NCBI GenBank assembly: GCA_002715465.1
Contig: PAYY01000027.1
Location: 1-53,181 of the forward strand
Length of the DNA stretch: 53,181 bases
Source: Fidelibacterota bacterium
Lineage (GTDB): Bacteria; Marinisomatota; Marinisomatia; Marinisomatales; S15-B10
Direction of reading: 5' to 3'
Position 1 is the first letter of the stretch, and each line of letters begins with the position of its first letter. The notes beneath the pieces were generated by a model, which saw only the letters and a program-made list of their open reading frames with translations, did no database searches and was not told the DNA's origin. This document shows, piece after piece, positions 15,113 to 23,713 of the stretch. The position numbers and the translations under genes were made by a program.

Positions 15113-15850
15113 TTATTCAAGTGACAGAGCCACTTCTAAACCTGATAATTGAATTAAATCAACGTAGCCGCAATCCAATAACAGAAGGTTTCCAATAGCA
15201 CCGATAAAGATACCTGTCACCTCATTATCTAAAGACTGTTCGGAATCATTAACTTCAGTAGGTTTTAGGAAGTCGTAATGTATTGGCGACGCATACATTG
15301 GGGCGCATGAATGAGCATCGTAATGGCCGTCTATCGCGTTACGAACATCATTCTCAAAATCCAGCAAGCTAACGCCTTCACTGCACCCTGACAACAGTTC
15401 AGCAGCACTCACGCCCTTGATATCTCTGAGTCCAGATTTAGCAATAATTTCTGATGCAATAGTGGCATTCGAAGTGCGTGCAATAGGTAATACCTGAGAT
15501 GCGCCCAAAGCAGCCCATCGCTCTCTTGCATCAAGGACGGGGACGCTTCCTATCACTGCGCTTTGAGCCAGCGATAAATACACGACGTGTGGCACATTCC
15601 CAGAATCAAGTAGCGGATTACAACACACATCACATACCTCACCTGCGCAGCCAACATACTCATCGAGGCAGGTGTTGCAATGCACTTTCCCTGTGGGAGT
15701 GATCGTTATTGTGCGACCTAAAAGCTCGCTGAGCGGTAACACACCATCTTCGTGAATGAAACCAGGAGAAACTTTGTAGTGGTTTTCTTTAATGTCCTGA
15801 ACAGACATGTGTAATGGGCAAATAACACCATTTACTGTGCGCTTTAACAT
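15113..15850 (-). CDS. Cys-cluster protein, possibly DUF2797-like
   Basis: 245 residues. The N-terminal third carries a zinc-type cluster: TPTGKVHCNTCLDEY, CAGEVCDVCCNPLL. The phrase I-T-I-T-P-T-G-K-V-H-C-x-x-C recalls DUF2797 proteins, but the GRxxKKSF part is absent, so this is tentative. The rest is alpha/beta with no recognised catalytic motif. The start at the ATG after AGAGGTGTTT is preferred over the upstream GTG. Convergent with the SLOG gene. Confidence 0.6.
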   Translation of the reverse strand: MLKRTVNGVICPLHMSVQDIKENHYKVSPGFIHEDGVLPLSELLGRTITITPTGKVHCNTCLDEYVGCAGEVCDVCCNPLLDSGNVPHVVYLSLAQSAVIGSVPVLDARERWAALGASQVLPIARTSNATIASEIIAKSGLRDIKGVSAAELLSGCSEGVSLLDFENDVRNAIDGHYDAHSCAPMYASPIHYDFLKPTEVNDSEQSLDNEVTGIFIGAIGNLLLLDCGYVDLIQLSGLEVALSLE

Positions 15851-15976
15851 AAACACCTCTCAGATATACATGGTAAATACTACTTGATTATATCACTATG
15901 CAAGAAACAAACATAAAAACATATAAGTTGTATTTTACGCTATAATAGAAAAACCAAACACACAAGGAGTGTAACA

Positions 15977-16144
15977 ATGACCAAGGATGAAATTCGCAAT
16001 AACCCAAAACAGCACGGTTTCGATGCCTTTCATAGTGGAATGGCGATAACAGCCAACCCATTCCGTAATACAGACGGAGATGCCGACGCATTTTTAAAAT
16101 GGGAAGATGGTTGGAAACAAGCTAAAGGTGAGTCATCTTCATAA
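15977..16144 (+). CDS. Rmf/CrpP-like small protein
   Basis: 55 residues with a strong ribosome site (AAGGAGTGTAACA-ATG) and an upstream TATAAT. The sequence GFDAFHSGMAITANPF followed by WEDGWKQAKGE fits the ribosome modulation factor / CrpP pattern (G-x-x-A-x-x-x-G, N/C-P-F/Y, W-x-x-G-W-x-x-A). Rmf dimerises 70S ribosomes in stationary phase; CrpP-like plasmid proteins were reported to modify quinolones. Which role applies is not determinable. A terminator follows. Confidence 0.6.
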   Translation: MTKDEIRNNPKQHGFDAFHSGMAITANPFRNTDGDADAFLKWEDGWKQAKGESSS

Positions 16145-16145
16145 T

Positions 16146-16176
16146 AAAAAAACCCCGGTCTCCCGGGGTTTTTTTC
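16146..16176. terminator. bidirectional terminator
   Basis: AAAAACCCCGG-TCT-CCCGGGGTTTTT with T-tracts both ways. It ends the Rmf-like gene from the left and the 2441-residue gene from the right. Confidence 0.9.
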
Positions 16177-16182
16177 CATTCT

Positions 16183-19100
16183 TTATGGGCAATATCTCCA
16201 AGTACCAGTTCTTGGATCGTATGTTGGACAGTTTAAACCAGCTCCCCACGCAGTTCTAGTCTCCGTTTTACTTTCAGTGCTTGATGAATACACTGATGTT
16301 GAACCAGAGTACACTCGACCTTTTACTCTCCAGTTGCTGTAGTAACGCTTGTTGCGATACTTGGTTCTTGTACAAGTCCTAGATTGAGTAAATGAAGTGC
16401 CATCAGGCATCGACATCGGACTAGGGCTATAACTGCCGCATGACCAACTTGAATATGTGTATGAGTACGATGTATTCCACCCAGAGCTAGTCACGTAATC
16501 CTTCGTTCCCGTCGCTGTACGCGAGTTTTGATAACTATATGTGTTAGTTTCTTTACTCGTTGTCTTCACAGTCTTAGAACCATTAGCCCATACATTGTAT
16601 GTTGTAATTGTTCTCTCACGAGGACGAGTACAACCCTGTCTCTGAGTGAAGGATGATCCGTAATTAACGGTCGATGTCGAAGGACTCCAACCACCACATG
16701 TTGCTCCTGCCGTGTAAGACCATGCACCCGTCGTTGATTCAGAACCAACAACAATATTTTTCGTACCTGTCGCTGAACGGCTTTCGGTTACATTAACAGT
16801 TTGAGAGCCACCTTCAGTTGTCTTTGTTGTCTTAGCTCCTGACTTCCACACATTGTAAACAGTACGGCTACGAGTTTGATTCTGCTTACATGAGCGGTTC
16901 TGAGTGAATGACTTTCCATAGTCGACTGTTGAGGTGCTTGGACTCCAGCCACCGCAGCTATAATGACCACCACTATTTGACCAGCCGCTCCATGAACCAT
17001 ACGATGTACCGGTGATATAGTCTTTGCTCCCCGTAGCCGAACGGTTCTGGGTTACGCTAACAACTTGACTTCCACTTTCAGTCGTTTTAACAGTTTTAGA
17101 CCCATCCTTCCACACGTTATAAACAGTTCGTGAACGAACCTGTTTCTGGCTACATGAACGCGATTGAGTAAAAGTGCTACCCAAGTTCACAGAACCCGTA
17201 GAAGGGCTATATCCGCTACAGCTGTATACACCACCGCTGTTTGACCAACCACTCCACGATCCGTATGACGTACCAGTGATGTAATTCTTCGTACCCGTCG
17301 CTGACTGGCTTTGTGTAACCGAGATAGTCTGAGTGCTAGGCTCAGTTGTCTTGGTCGTCTTCGCACCAGACTTCCATACATTATAAATTGTACGATAGCG
17401 AATTTGACCTTGGCTACATGAGCGACTCTGCGTGAAAGAACTACCCAGGTTCACACTGCCTGTTGATGGAGACCACGAAGTACAATTACTCACTGAGCCA
17501 CTGTTCGCCCAACTTCCCCAGCTACCCGCAGATGTACCTGTGATGTAGTCTTTTGTGCCAGTTGCAGAGCGGTTCTGAGTCACGCTGATCGTTTGCGTTC
17601 CAGTTTGAGTCGACTTGGCCGTTTTCTTACCTGACTTCCAAACATTGTACAAGGTACGGGTTTTTGTCTGATCTTGAGAACATGAGCGTGACTGAGTAAA
17701 CGTGCTACCCAAGTTTACAGATCCCGTTGAAGGACTGTAACCACTACAGCTGTAAACACTGCCACTGTTAGACCATCCACTCCAGCTACCATACGTTGTG
17801 GTCGTAATGTAGTCTTTCGTACCTGTGGCCGATTGACTTTGACCAACGGTAATCGTTTGAGTGCCCGTTTGGGTGCTGTTAACTGTCTTAGAACCGTCAG
17901 CCCAAACGTCATAGACCGTACGAGTACGTTTCTGATCTTGCTTACAGTCACGAGTCTGAGTGAATGATGAACCAAGATTTACCGTGCTTGGAGAAGGCGA
18001 CCATGCTTCACATGTGTGAAGACCACCATCGTTACTCCAGCTACTCCACGCACCGTAAGACTTCGAACCTGTTTTAAAGTTCTTAGTACCTGTGGCCGCG
18101 TTGCTTTGAGTTACCTCAATCGTTTGAGTACCAGTTTGAGTCGACTTAGCCGTTTTCTTACCTGATTTCCAAACGTTGTACAGCGTACGTGTTCTCTTCT
18201 GATCTTGGTCACACGTGCGCGTTTGAGTAAACGATGTACCCAAGTTTACCGTGCCCGTTGAAGGAGACCATGAAGTACAGTTTTTCACTGAGCCATTATT
18301 AGACCAGCCACTCCAACCACCGTATGTGGTACCTGTGATGTAATCTTTAGTGCCCGTCGCAGATTGACTCTGTGTCACATCGATAGTTTGTGAACCTGTC
18401 TCAGTAGATTTACTCGTTTTCTTACCAGACTTCCATACGTCGTAAATCGTGCGAGTACGCGTTTGCGCCTGATCACATGTGCGAGTCTGAGTGAATGAAT
18501 CACCAAGATTCACAGTGCTTTCAGCAGGAGACCACGTATCACAACCCGTTGGGCTACCACTGTTTGACCAAGAGCTCCAGCCACCAGCTGAAGTACCTGT
18601 GATGTAGTCTTTGGTACCTGTTGCAGATTGGCTTTGAGTCACAGTGATCGTTTGAGTGCCAGTCTGTGTAGACTTAGCAGTCTTAGATCCATCAGCCCAT
18701 ACATCGTACACGGTACGAGTGCGCTTCTGGTTTTGTGAACAAGAGCGATTCTGAGTATACGACGAACCAAGATTCACTGTACTTTCAGCAGGTGACCACG
18801 TGCCACAATCGTACGCTGAACCATTGTTACTCCAACCGCTCCATGAGCTGTAGCTCAATGTACCAGTCTTATAGTTCTTCGTACCTGTTGCTGAACGGCT
18901 TTGCGTTACATCAATGGTCTGAGATCCAGTCTCAGTCGTTTTAGTCGTTTTCTTACCAGATTTCCACACATTGTAAACTGTGCGAGTGTGCGTTTGGTTT
19001 TGCTTACACGAGCGTGTCTGAGTGAACGATGAACCTAAGTTAACCGTGCCAGTATCTGGCCCCCATGCACCGCAAGTGTGAACCGTACCGCTGTTCGACC

Positions 19101-22100
19101 ATGCACTCCATGAACCATTCGATGTACCAGTGATGTAATCCTTCGTACCGGTATTTGAACGAGACTGCGTAGAATCGATAGTACGATTCCCAATTTCGGT
19201 CCCTTTCGAAGTTTTACTGCCATCTGCCCATACATCATAGGTAGGGCGAGTGCGTGTTTGGTCCTGTTTACACGTACGCTCCTGAGTAAATGTCGCACCC
19301 AGATTAACAGTGCCTGTATCCGGCCCCCAAGCACCACATGTATGAACTGTTCCACTATTAGACCATGAAGACCAGCTACCATAAGCGGTTTCACCCGTCT
19401 TAAAGTTTTTAGTCCCTGTGGCCGTCTGACTTTGTGTCACGTCAATTGTTTGCGTACCAGTCTGAGTCGTCTTAGTGGTTTTCTTACCAGACTTCCATAC
19501 GTTGTAAACCGTACGAGTACGCTTCTGCGCCTGATCACATGTACGTGTCTGAGTGAATGATGAACCAAGATTCACTGTGCTTGGAGAAGGAGACCATGCA
19601 CTACAGTTGTTCGCTGTTGCGCTATTTGACCATGCGCTCCAAGAACCATACGAAGTACCCGTGATGTAGTCTTTGGTACCTGTTGCAGATTGAGTCTGAC
19701 CAACAGTGATAGTTTGGCTACCAGTCTGTGTAGATTTAGCTGTTTTCGAACCATCAGCCCACACATCATAAACGGTGCGAGTGCGAGTTTGATTTTGTTT
19801 ACAGTCTCGGCTCTGAGTGAAAGAATCACCCAAGTTTACAGTGCCAGTATCCGGCGACCACGTAGCACACTCATAAAGCGAACCACTGTTGCTCCAGCCA
19901 CTCCAAGAGCTGTAGCTTACACTACCAGTCTTGTAGTTTTTCGTGCCTGTTGCAGATTGGTTTTTAGTAACACTGATGATTTGAGATTCACTTCCTGTCT
20001 CTTTCAGTGTTTGCTTACCCGACTTCCATACATTGTAGATGTCGCGAGTACGGATCTGCTTTTGCGAACAGCTGCGTGATTGCGTGAATGACTCACCCAG
20101 GTTAACTGTGTTAACTGCTGGTGACCATGTACCACAGTCATATGCAGAGCCTGAGTTAGACCATGCTCCCCATGCTTGAGTGTTGGTGCCAGTAATGTAA
20201 TCTTTGGTACCTGTGCTAGAGCGAGACTGAGTAGTGTTAACTGTCTGGTTACCCGTCTGAGTACCTTTGGCCGTTTTAGTGCCATCAGCCCACATGTCAT
20301 ACGTTGTGCGTGTACGAGTCTGATCCTGTTTACATGCGCGCGTCTGAGTGAAAGAAGCGCCTAAGTTAACTGTATCTGTACCAGGCCCCCATGCACCACA
20401 AGTATGAGCACTACCGTCATTTGACCATGCCGACCAGCTTCCATAAGACGTTTCACCTGTCTTATAGTTTTTACTACCTGTCGCAGATTGAGTTTGCGTC
20501 ACATCAATGGTTTGTGAACCAGTTTCAGAAGTCTTAACCGTTTTCTTGCCAGACTTCCATACATTGTAGATCGTGCGAGTGCGAGACTGAGCTTGATCAC
20601 AAGTTCGCGACTGAGTGAAAGAAGAACCTAAATTCACCGTACCTGTAGCTGGTGACCAAGAACCACAGCTTGTAGGCGAACCTGAGTTAGACCATGCACC
20701 CCATGCGCCAGCCGATGTACCTGTGATGTAATCTTTGGTACCTGTTGCAGAGCGAGTTTGAGAGACGTCTATCGTTTTACTTCCCGATTCGGTCTTGTTA
20801 ACGGTCTCTTTACCAGATTTCCATACGTTGTAAATTGTACGGCTATGGGTTTGGTTTTGCTTACAGATACGAGACTGCGTAAAGCTATCACCAAGGTTTA
20901 CCGTACCTTCTGTCGGAGTCCAAGATGTACATGAGTAAACTGCACCACTGTTAGACCACGCGCTCCAGTCACCTGTGCGAGTTGTTGAGATATAGTCTTT
21001 CGTACCCGTTGCAGCACGAGATTGAGTCGTATCAACCGTCTGAGCACCAGTCTGCGTACCTTTGGCTGTTTTAGTGCCATCAGCCCACACGTCATAGGTT
21101 GGGCGCGTACGAGTCTGATCCTGTTTACATGCGCGAGTCTGAGTGAATGATGCACCTAAATTGACTGTATCTGTACCAGGTCCCCATGCACCACAAGTAT
21201 GAGCGCTACCGTCATTTGACCATGCCGACCAAGAACCATACGCCACTTCACCAGTTTTAAAGTTTTTAGAACCAGTTGCAGATTGAGTTTGACCAACGGT
21301 AATTGTCTGACCATCTGTCTCCGTTGACTTATAGGTCTTCTTGCCAGACTCCCACACATTGTAGATGTCGCGAGAGCGTTTCTGCTCTTGCGAACAATCA
21401 CGAGCCTGAGTGAAAGATGAACCTAAATTAACGGTTCCAGTTGCCGGAGACCAGGTGCTACATGCGTAAGGAGAGCCGTCGTTCGACCATGCCGACCAGC
21501 TTCGAGTTTCCGTGGCTTTGATATAATCTTTGCTACCCGTAGCCTGCTGGTTTTGCGTCACATTAATAACACGTGCATCATCTTCTGTACGTAATACAGT
21601 TTCTTTACCTGATTTCCATACGTTATAAACCGTTCTTTCACGCTCTTGGCTTTGGCTACACACACGAGTTTGTGTGAATGTCGTATTCAGGTTAACTGTT
21701 TCTGGCTTTGGAGACCATGCAGCACATGAGTATGGTGCACCATTGTTGGCCCACGCATCGTAACTACCAGTTCGTGTTGAAATAATATAATCTTTTGAAC
21801 CCGTAGCAGCCTGAGTTTGTGTCACTGTTACAGTTTGCTGGTCAGTGTCAACACGCTGTTTGGTTTCACTACCGTCAGCCCATACGTCATTTACTGTACG
21901 TGCGCGAGATTGATTCTGCTTACAAGTACGAGTCTGCTCATATGACTGATCTAAGTTCACAGTGTCAGGTGTTGGCGTCCAAGAAGAACAATCATAAGGG
22001 GCTGCAACGTTCGACCAAGCATTCCAAGACAATGCCTTTTCAGTAACGATGTAGTTTTTCGTACCTTTCGCAGATTGATTTTGAGTAACTGTGATCGTCT

Positions 22101-23508
22101 GATCATCAGTATCTGTTCGGTTGAATGTTTTCTTACCAGACTTCCATACATCTTGAATAGTGCGAGAGCGAGTTTGGTTTTGATTACATTCACGAGACTG
22201 AGTGAAAGACTCATCAAGATTAACAGTGTCTGTAGATGGTGACCAAGTCTTACAGTCATACGGCGCTCCATCATTAGCCCAAGCAGGCCATGAAGGTGTT
22301 GTTTGAGATACAATGTAGTCCAATGTACCCGTTGACGCTCGACTTTGCTCCACAGAAATGACCTGCGAGTCGTCTTCAACCGTTTTAAGGGTTTCTTTAC
22401 CTGACTCCCATACGTTCATTACGTCACGGTCACGTACTTGTTTTTGTGAGCAGCTGCGAGTCTGAGTGAAGCTATCATCAAGTTTCACTGATTCTGGCGT
22501 CGGTGTCCATGCAGAACAATTGTAAGGTGATGCTGAGTTTTGCCAACTTGACCACTCTGCGTTACGTGTTGATTTGATGAAATCTTTGGCACCAACGTTA
22601 TCTTGCGTTTGCGTAACCGAGATAACACGAGATCGCGGCTCGTTGCGATTAAGGGTTTCTTTTCCGCTACGCCAAACATCGAAGATATCTCGATCTGAGA
22701 TTTGCTTCTGTGAACATGAGCGACTTTGCTGAAAGTCTTGATTCAGGTTGATTGTACTTGGAGCAGGAGACCAACTCGCACAGTCGTACGGTGCCCCTTC
22801 TTCCGCCCATGCTGACCAACTATCTACACGAACACCACTGATATAGTCTTTAGAACCCGTTGACTGTTGCTGCTCAACTTCAGAAACCGTTCTCGTTTCT
22901 GAATCATTACGCTTAAAGGTCTCTTTACCACTCGCCCAAACATGGAAAACATCACGCGTGCGGATTTCGTCTTTTGAGCAAGTGCGAGATTGCGTGAATG
23001 TTTGGAATAAATTAATTTCGTCCGGCTTAGGTGACCATTCACCACAGCCATAGTTTGCTGAATTTCTTGTCCAGCTACCATAGGCACCAGCACGCTCTCC
23101 ATCAATGTAATCGCGAGTACCAATATTTGGTCGGAATTCAGTGGTTGAGACGTCGCGCGCACCAATTGCCGTCGCCCCTTCTTTCGTTGTCTTTAAAACA
23201 GGGTTAAACAACACCGGTGTTTCCGAGCGGTTTTGTGTTTGCTTACAAAGGCGCGATTGCTGGAATGATTCACCCCAGTCTACGGTTTCTGGTGGGGCCA
23301 CCCATTCTTGACAAGAATGCGGAGCGCCAACGTTGCTCCATTCGCCATAGATATAATTAATCGTTACCCATTCAGGGACTTTTACCTGACCATCAACTGA
23401 CATACGGTAGACAAACGTCTTGTCACTTGCTAGTGCATGCCCGCTAGTCAGCGAGGCCATCAATACTGATGCCGCTGTAATTTTTCTAGGTGAGAAAATC
23501 CGTTTCAT
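16183..23508 (-). CDS. giant secreted thrombospondin-1-like repeat protein (copy 1, 2441 aa)
   Basis: A signal peptide (about MKRIF to SGHALA) leads into a roughly 200-residue N-terminus shared by all four paralogs (KVPEWVTINYIYGEW, WVAPPETVDWGESFQQSR). Then come about two dozen repeats of about 88 residues: W-x-x-W ... C-x-x-W-x-P, T-V-N-L-G-x-S-F-T-Q-x-R-x-C-x-Q-x-Q-x-R-x-R-x-x-Y-x-V-W-x-S-G-K, then TQTI-V-T-Q-S-Q-S-A-T-G-T-K-D-Y. Two Cys per repeat, layered Trp/Arg and WxxW suggest a thrombospondin-1-like fold with one disulfide. After TESKTETR a 21-25-residue tip follows. No membrane anchor. Probably a long extracellular or surface fibre. Starts at an ATG after GGAGC. Confidence 0.85.
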   Translation of the reverse strand: MKRIFSPRKITAASVLMASLTSGHALASDKTFVYRMSVDGQVKVPEWVTINYIYGEWSNVGAPHSCQEWVAPPETVDWGESFQQSRLCKQTQNRSETPVLFNPVLKTTKEGATAIGARDVSTTEFRPNIGTRDYIDGERAGAYGSWTRNSANYGCGEWSPKPDEINLFQTFTQSRTCSKDEIRTRDVFHVWASGKETFKRNDSETRTVSEVEQQQSTGSKDYISGVRVDSWSAWAEEGAPYDCASWSPAPSTINLNQDFQQSRSCSQKQISDRDIFDVWRSGKETLNRNEPRSRVISVTQTQDNVGAKDFIKSTRNAEWSSWQNSASPYNCSAWTPTPESVKLDDSFTQTRSCSQKQVRDRDVMNVWESGKETLKTVEDDSQVISVEQSRASTGTLDYIVSQTTPSWPAWANDGAPYDCKTWSPSTDTVNLDESFTQSRECNQNQTRSRTIQDVWKSGKKTFNRTDTDDQTITVTQNQSAKGTKNYIVTEKALSWNAWSNVAAPYDCSSWTPTPDTVNLDQSYEQTRTCKQNQSRARTVNDVWADGSETKQRVDTDQQTVTVTQTQAATGSKDYIISTRTGSYDAWANNGAPYSCAAWSPKPETVNLNTTFTQTRVCSQSQERERTVYNVWKSGKETVLRTEDDARVINVTQNQQATGSKDYIKATETRSWSAWSNDGSPYACSTWSPATGTVNLGSSFTQARDCSQEQKRSRDIYNVWESGKKTYKSTETDGQTITVGQTQSATGSKNFKTGEVAYGSWSAWSNDGSAHTCGAWGPGTDTVNLGASFTQTRACKQDQTRTRPTYDVWADGTKTAKGTQTGAQTVDTTQSRAATGTKDYISTTRTGDWSAWSNSGAVYSCTSWTPTEGTVNLGDSFTQSRICKQNQTHSRTIYNVWKSGKETVNKTESGSKTIDVSQTRSATGTKDYITGTSAGAWGAWSNSGSPTSCGSWSPATGTVNLGSSFTQSRTCDQAQSRTRTIYNVWKSGKKTVKTSETGSQTIDVTQTQSATGSKNYKTGETSYGSWSAWSNDGSAHTCGAWGPGTDTVNLGASFTQTRACKQDQTRTRTTYDMWADGTKTAKGTQTGNQTVNTTQSRSSTGTKDYITGTNTQAWGAWSNSGSAYDCGTWSPAVNTVNLGESFTQSRSCSQKQIRTRDIYNVWKSGKQTLKETGSESQIISVTKNQSATGTKNYKTGSVSYSSWSGWSNSGSLYECATWSPDTGTVNLGDSFTQSRDCKQNQTRTRTVYDVWADGSKTAKSTQTGSQTITVGQTQSATGTKDYITGTSYGSWSAWSNSATANNCSAWSPSPSTVNLGSSFTQTRTCDQAQKRTRTVYNVWKSGKKTTKTTQTGTQTIDVTQSQTATGTKNFKTGETAYGSWSSWSNSGTVHTCGAWGPDTGTVNLGATFTQERTCKQDQTRTRPTYDVWADGSKTSKGTEIGNRTIDSTQSRSNTGTKDYITGTSNGSWSAWSNSGTVHTCGAWGPDTGTVNLGSSFTQTRSCKQNQTHTRTVYNVWKSGKKTTKTTETGSQTIDVTQSRSATGTKNYKTGTLSYSSWSGWSNNGSAYDCGTWSPAESTVNLGSSYTQNRSCSQNQKRTRTVYDVWADGSKTAKSTQTGTQTITVTQSQSATGTKDYITGTSAGGWSSWSNSGSPTGCDTWSPAESTVNLGDSFTQTRTCDQAQTRTRTIYDVWKSGKKTSKSTETGSQTIDVTQSQSATGTKDYITGTTYGGWSGWSNNGSVKNCTSWSPSTGTVNLGTSFTQTRTCDQDQKRTRTLYNVWKSGKKTAKSTQTGTQTIEVTQSNAATGTKNFKTGSKSYGAWSSWSNDGGLHTCEAWSPSPSTVNLGSSFTQTRDCKQDQKRTRTVYDVWADGSKTVNSTQTGTQTITVGQSQSATGTKDYITTTTYGSWSGWSNSGSVYSCSGYSPSTGSVNLGSTFTQSRSCSQDQTKTRTLYNVWKSGKKTAKSTQTGTQTISVTQNRSATGTKDYITGTSAGSWGSWANSGSVSNCTSWSPSTGSVNLGSSFTQSRSCSQGQIRYRTIYNVWKSGAKTTKTTEPSTQTISVTQSQSATGTKNYITGTSYGSWSGWSNSGGVYSCSGYSPSTGSVNLGSTFTQSRSCSQKQVRSRTVYNVWKDGSKTVKTTESGSQVVSVTQNRSATGSKDYITGTSYGSWSGWSNSGGHYSCGGWSPSTSTVDYGKSFTQNRSCKQNQTRSRTVYNVWKSGAKTTKTTEGGSQTVNVTESRSATGTKNIVVGSESTTGAWSYTAGATCGGWSPSTSTVNYGSSFTQRQGCTRPRERTITTYNVWANGSKTVKTTSKETNTYSYQNSRTATGTKDYVTSSGWNTSYSYTYSSWSCGSYSPSPMSMPDGTSFTQSRTCTRTKYRNKRYYSNWRVKGRVYSGSTSVYSSSTESKTETRTAWGAGLNCPTYDPRTGTWRYCP

Positions 23509-23573
23509 TTTCTTGCTCCATGCTTTAATACTGTAATTTCTTGCCAGAATAAAATACGGCTCTCTGACATTAC

Positions 23574-23590
23574 TGATACTAACAGTATTT
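23574..23590 (-). promoter_or_regulatory. conserved upstream box of repeat gene copy 1
   Basis: Minus-strand AAATACTGTTAGTATCA, 66-82 bases before the start codon. It matches the box upstream of copy 2 at 16 of 17 bases. Likely promoter or regulator site; no clear sigma70 pair. Confidence 0.5.
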
Positions 23591-23668
23591 GGAGAAGTGG
23601 ACGCCCAAGCCCATAAAAAACACGGGGTTAATTTATTTTTCTCTTATTTTCTTACCAAATTAATGAAT

Positions 23669-23697
23669 AAAAAAGAGGCCGTTGTTGACCTCTTTTA
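23669..23697 (-). terminator. terminator of repeat gene copy 2
   Basis: Minus-strand TAAAAGAGG/CCTCTTTTTT hairpin, just past the stop codon of copy 2. Confidence 0.8.
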
Positions 23698-23713
23698 CAT
23701 ATCTCGATGGATT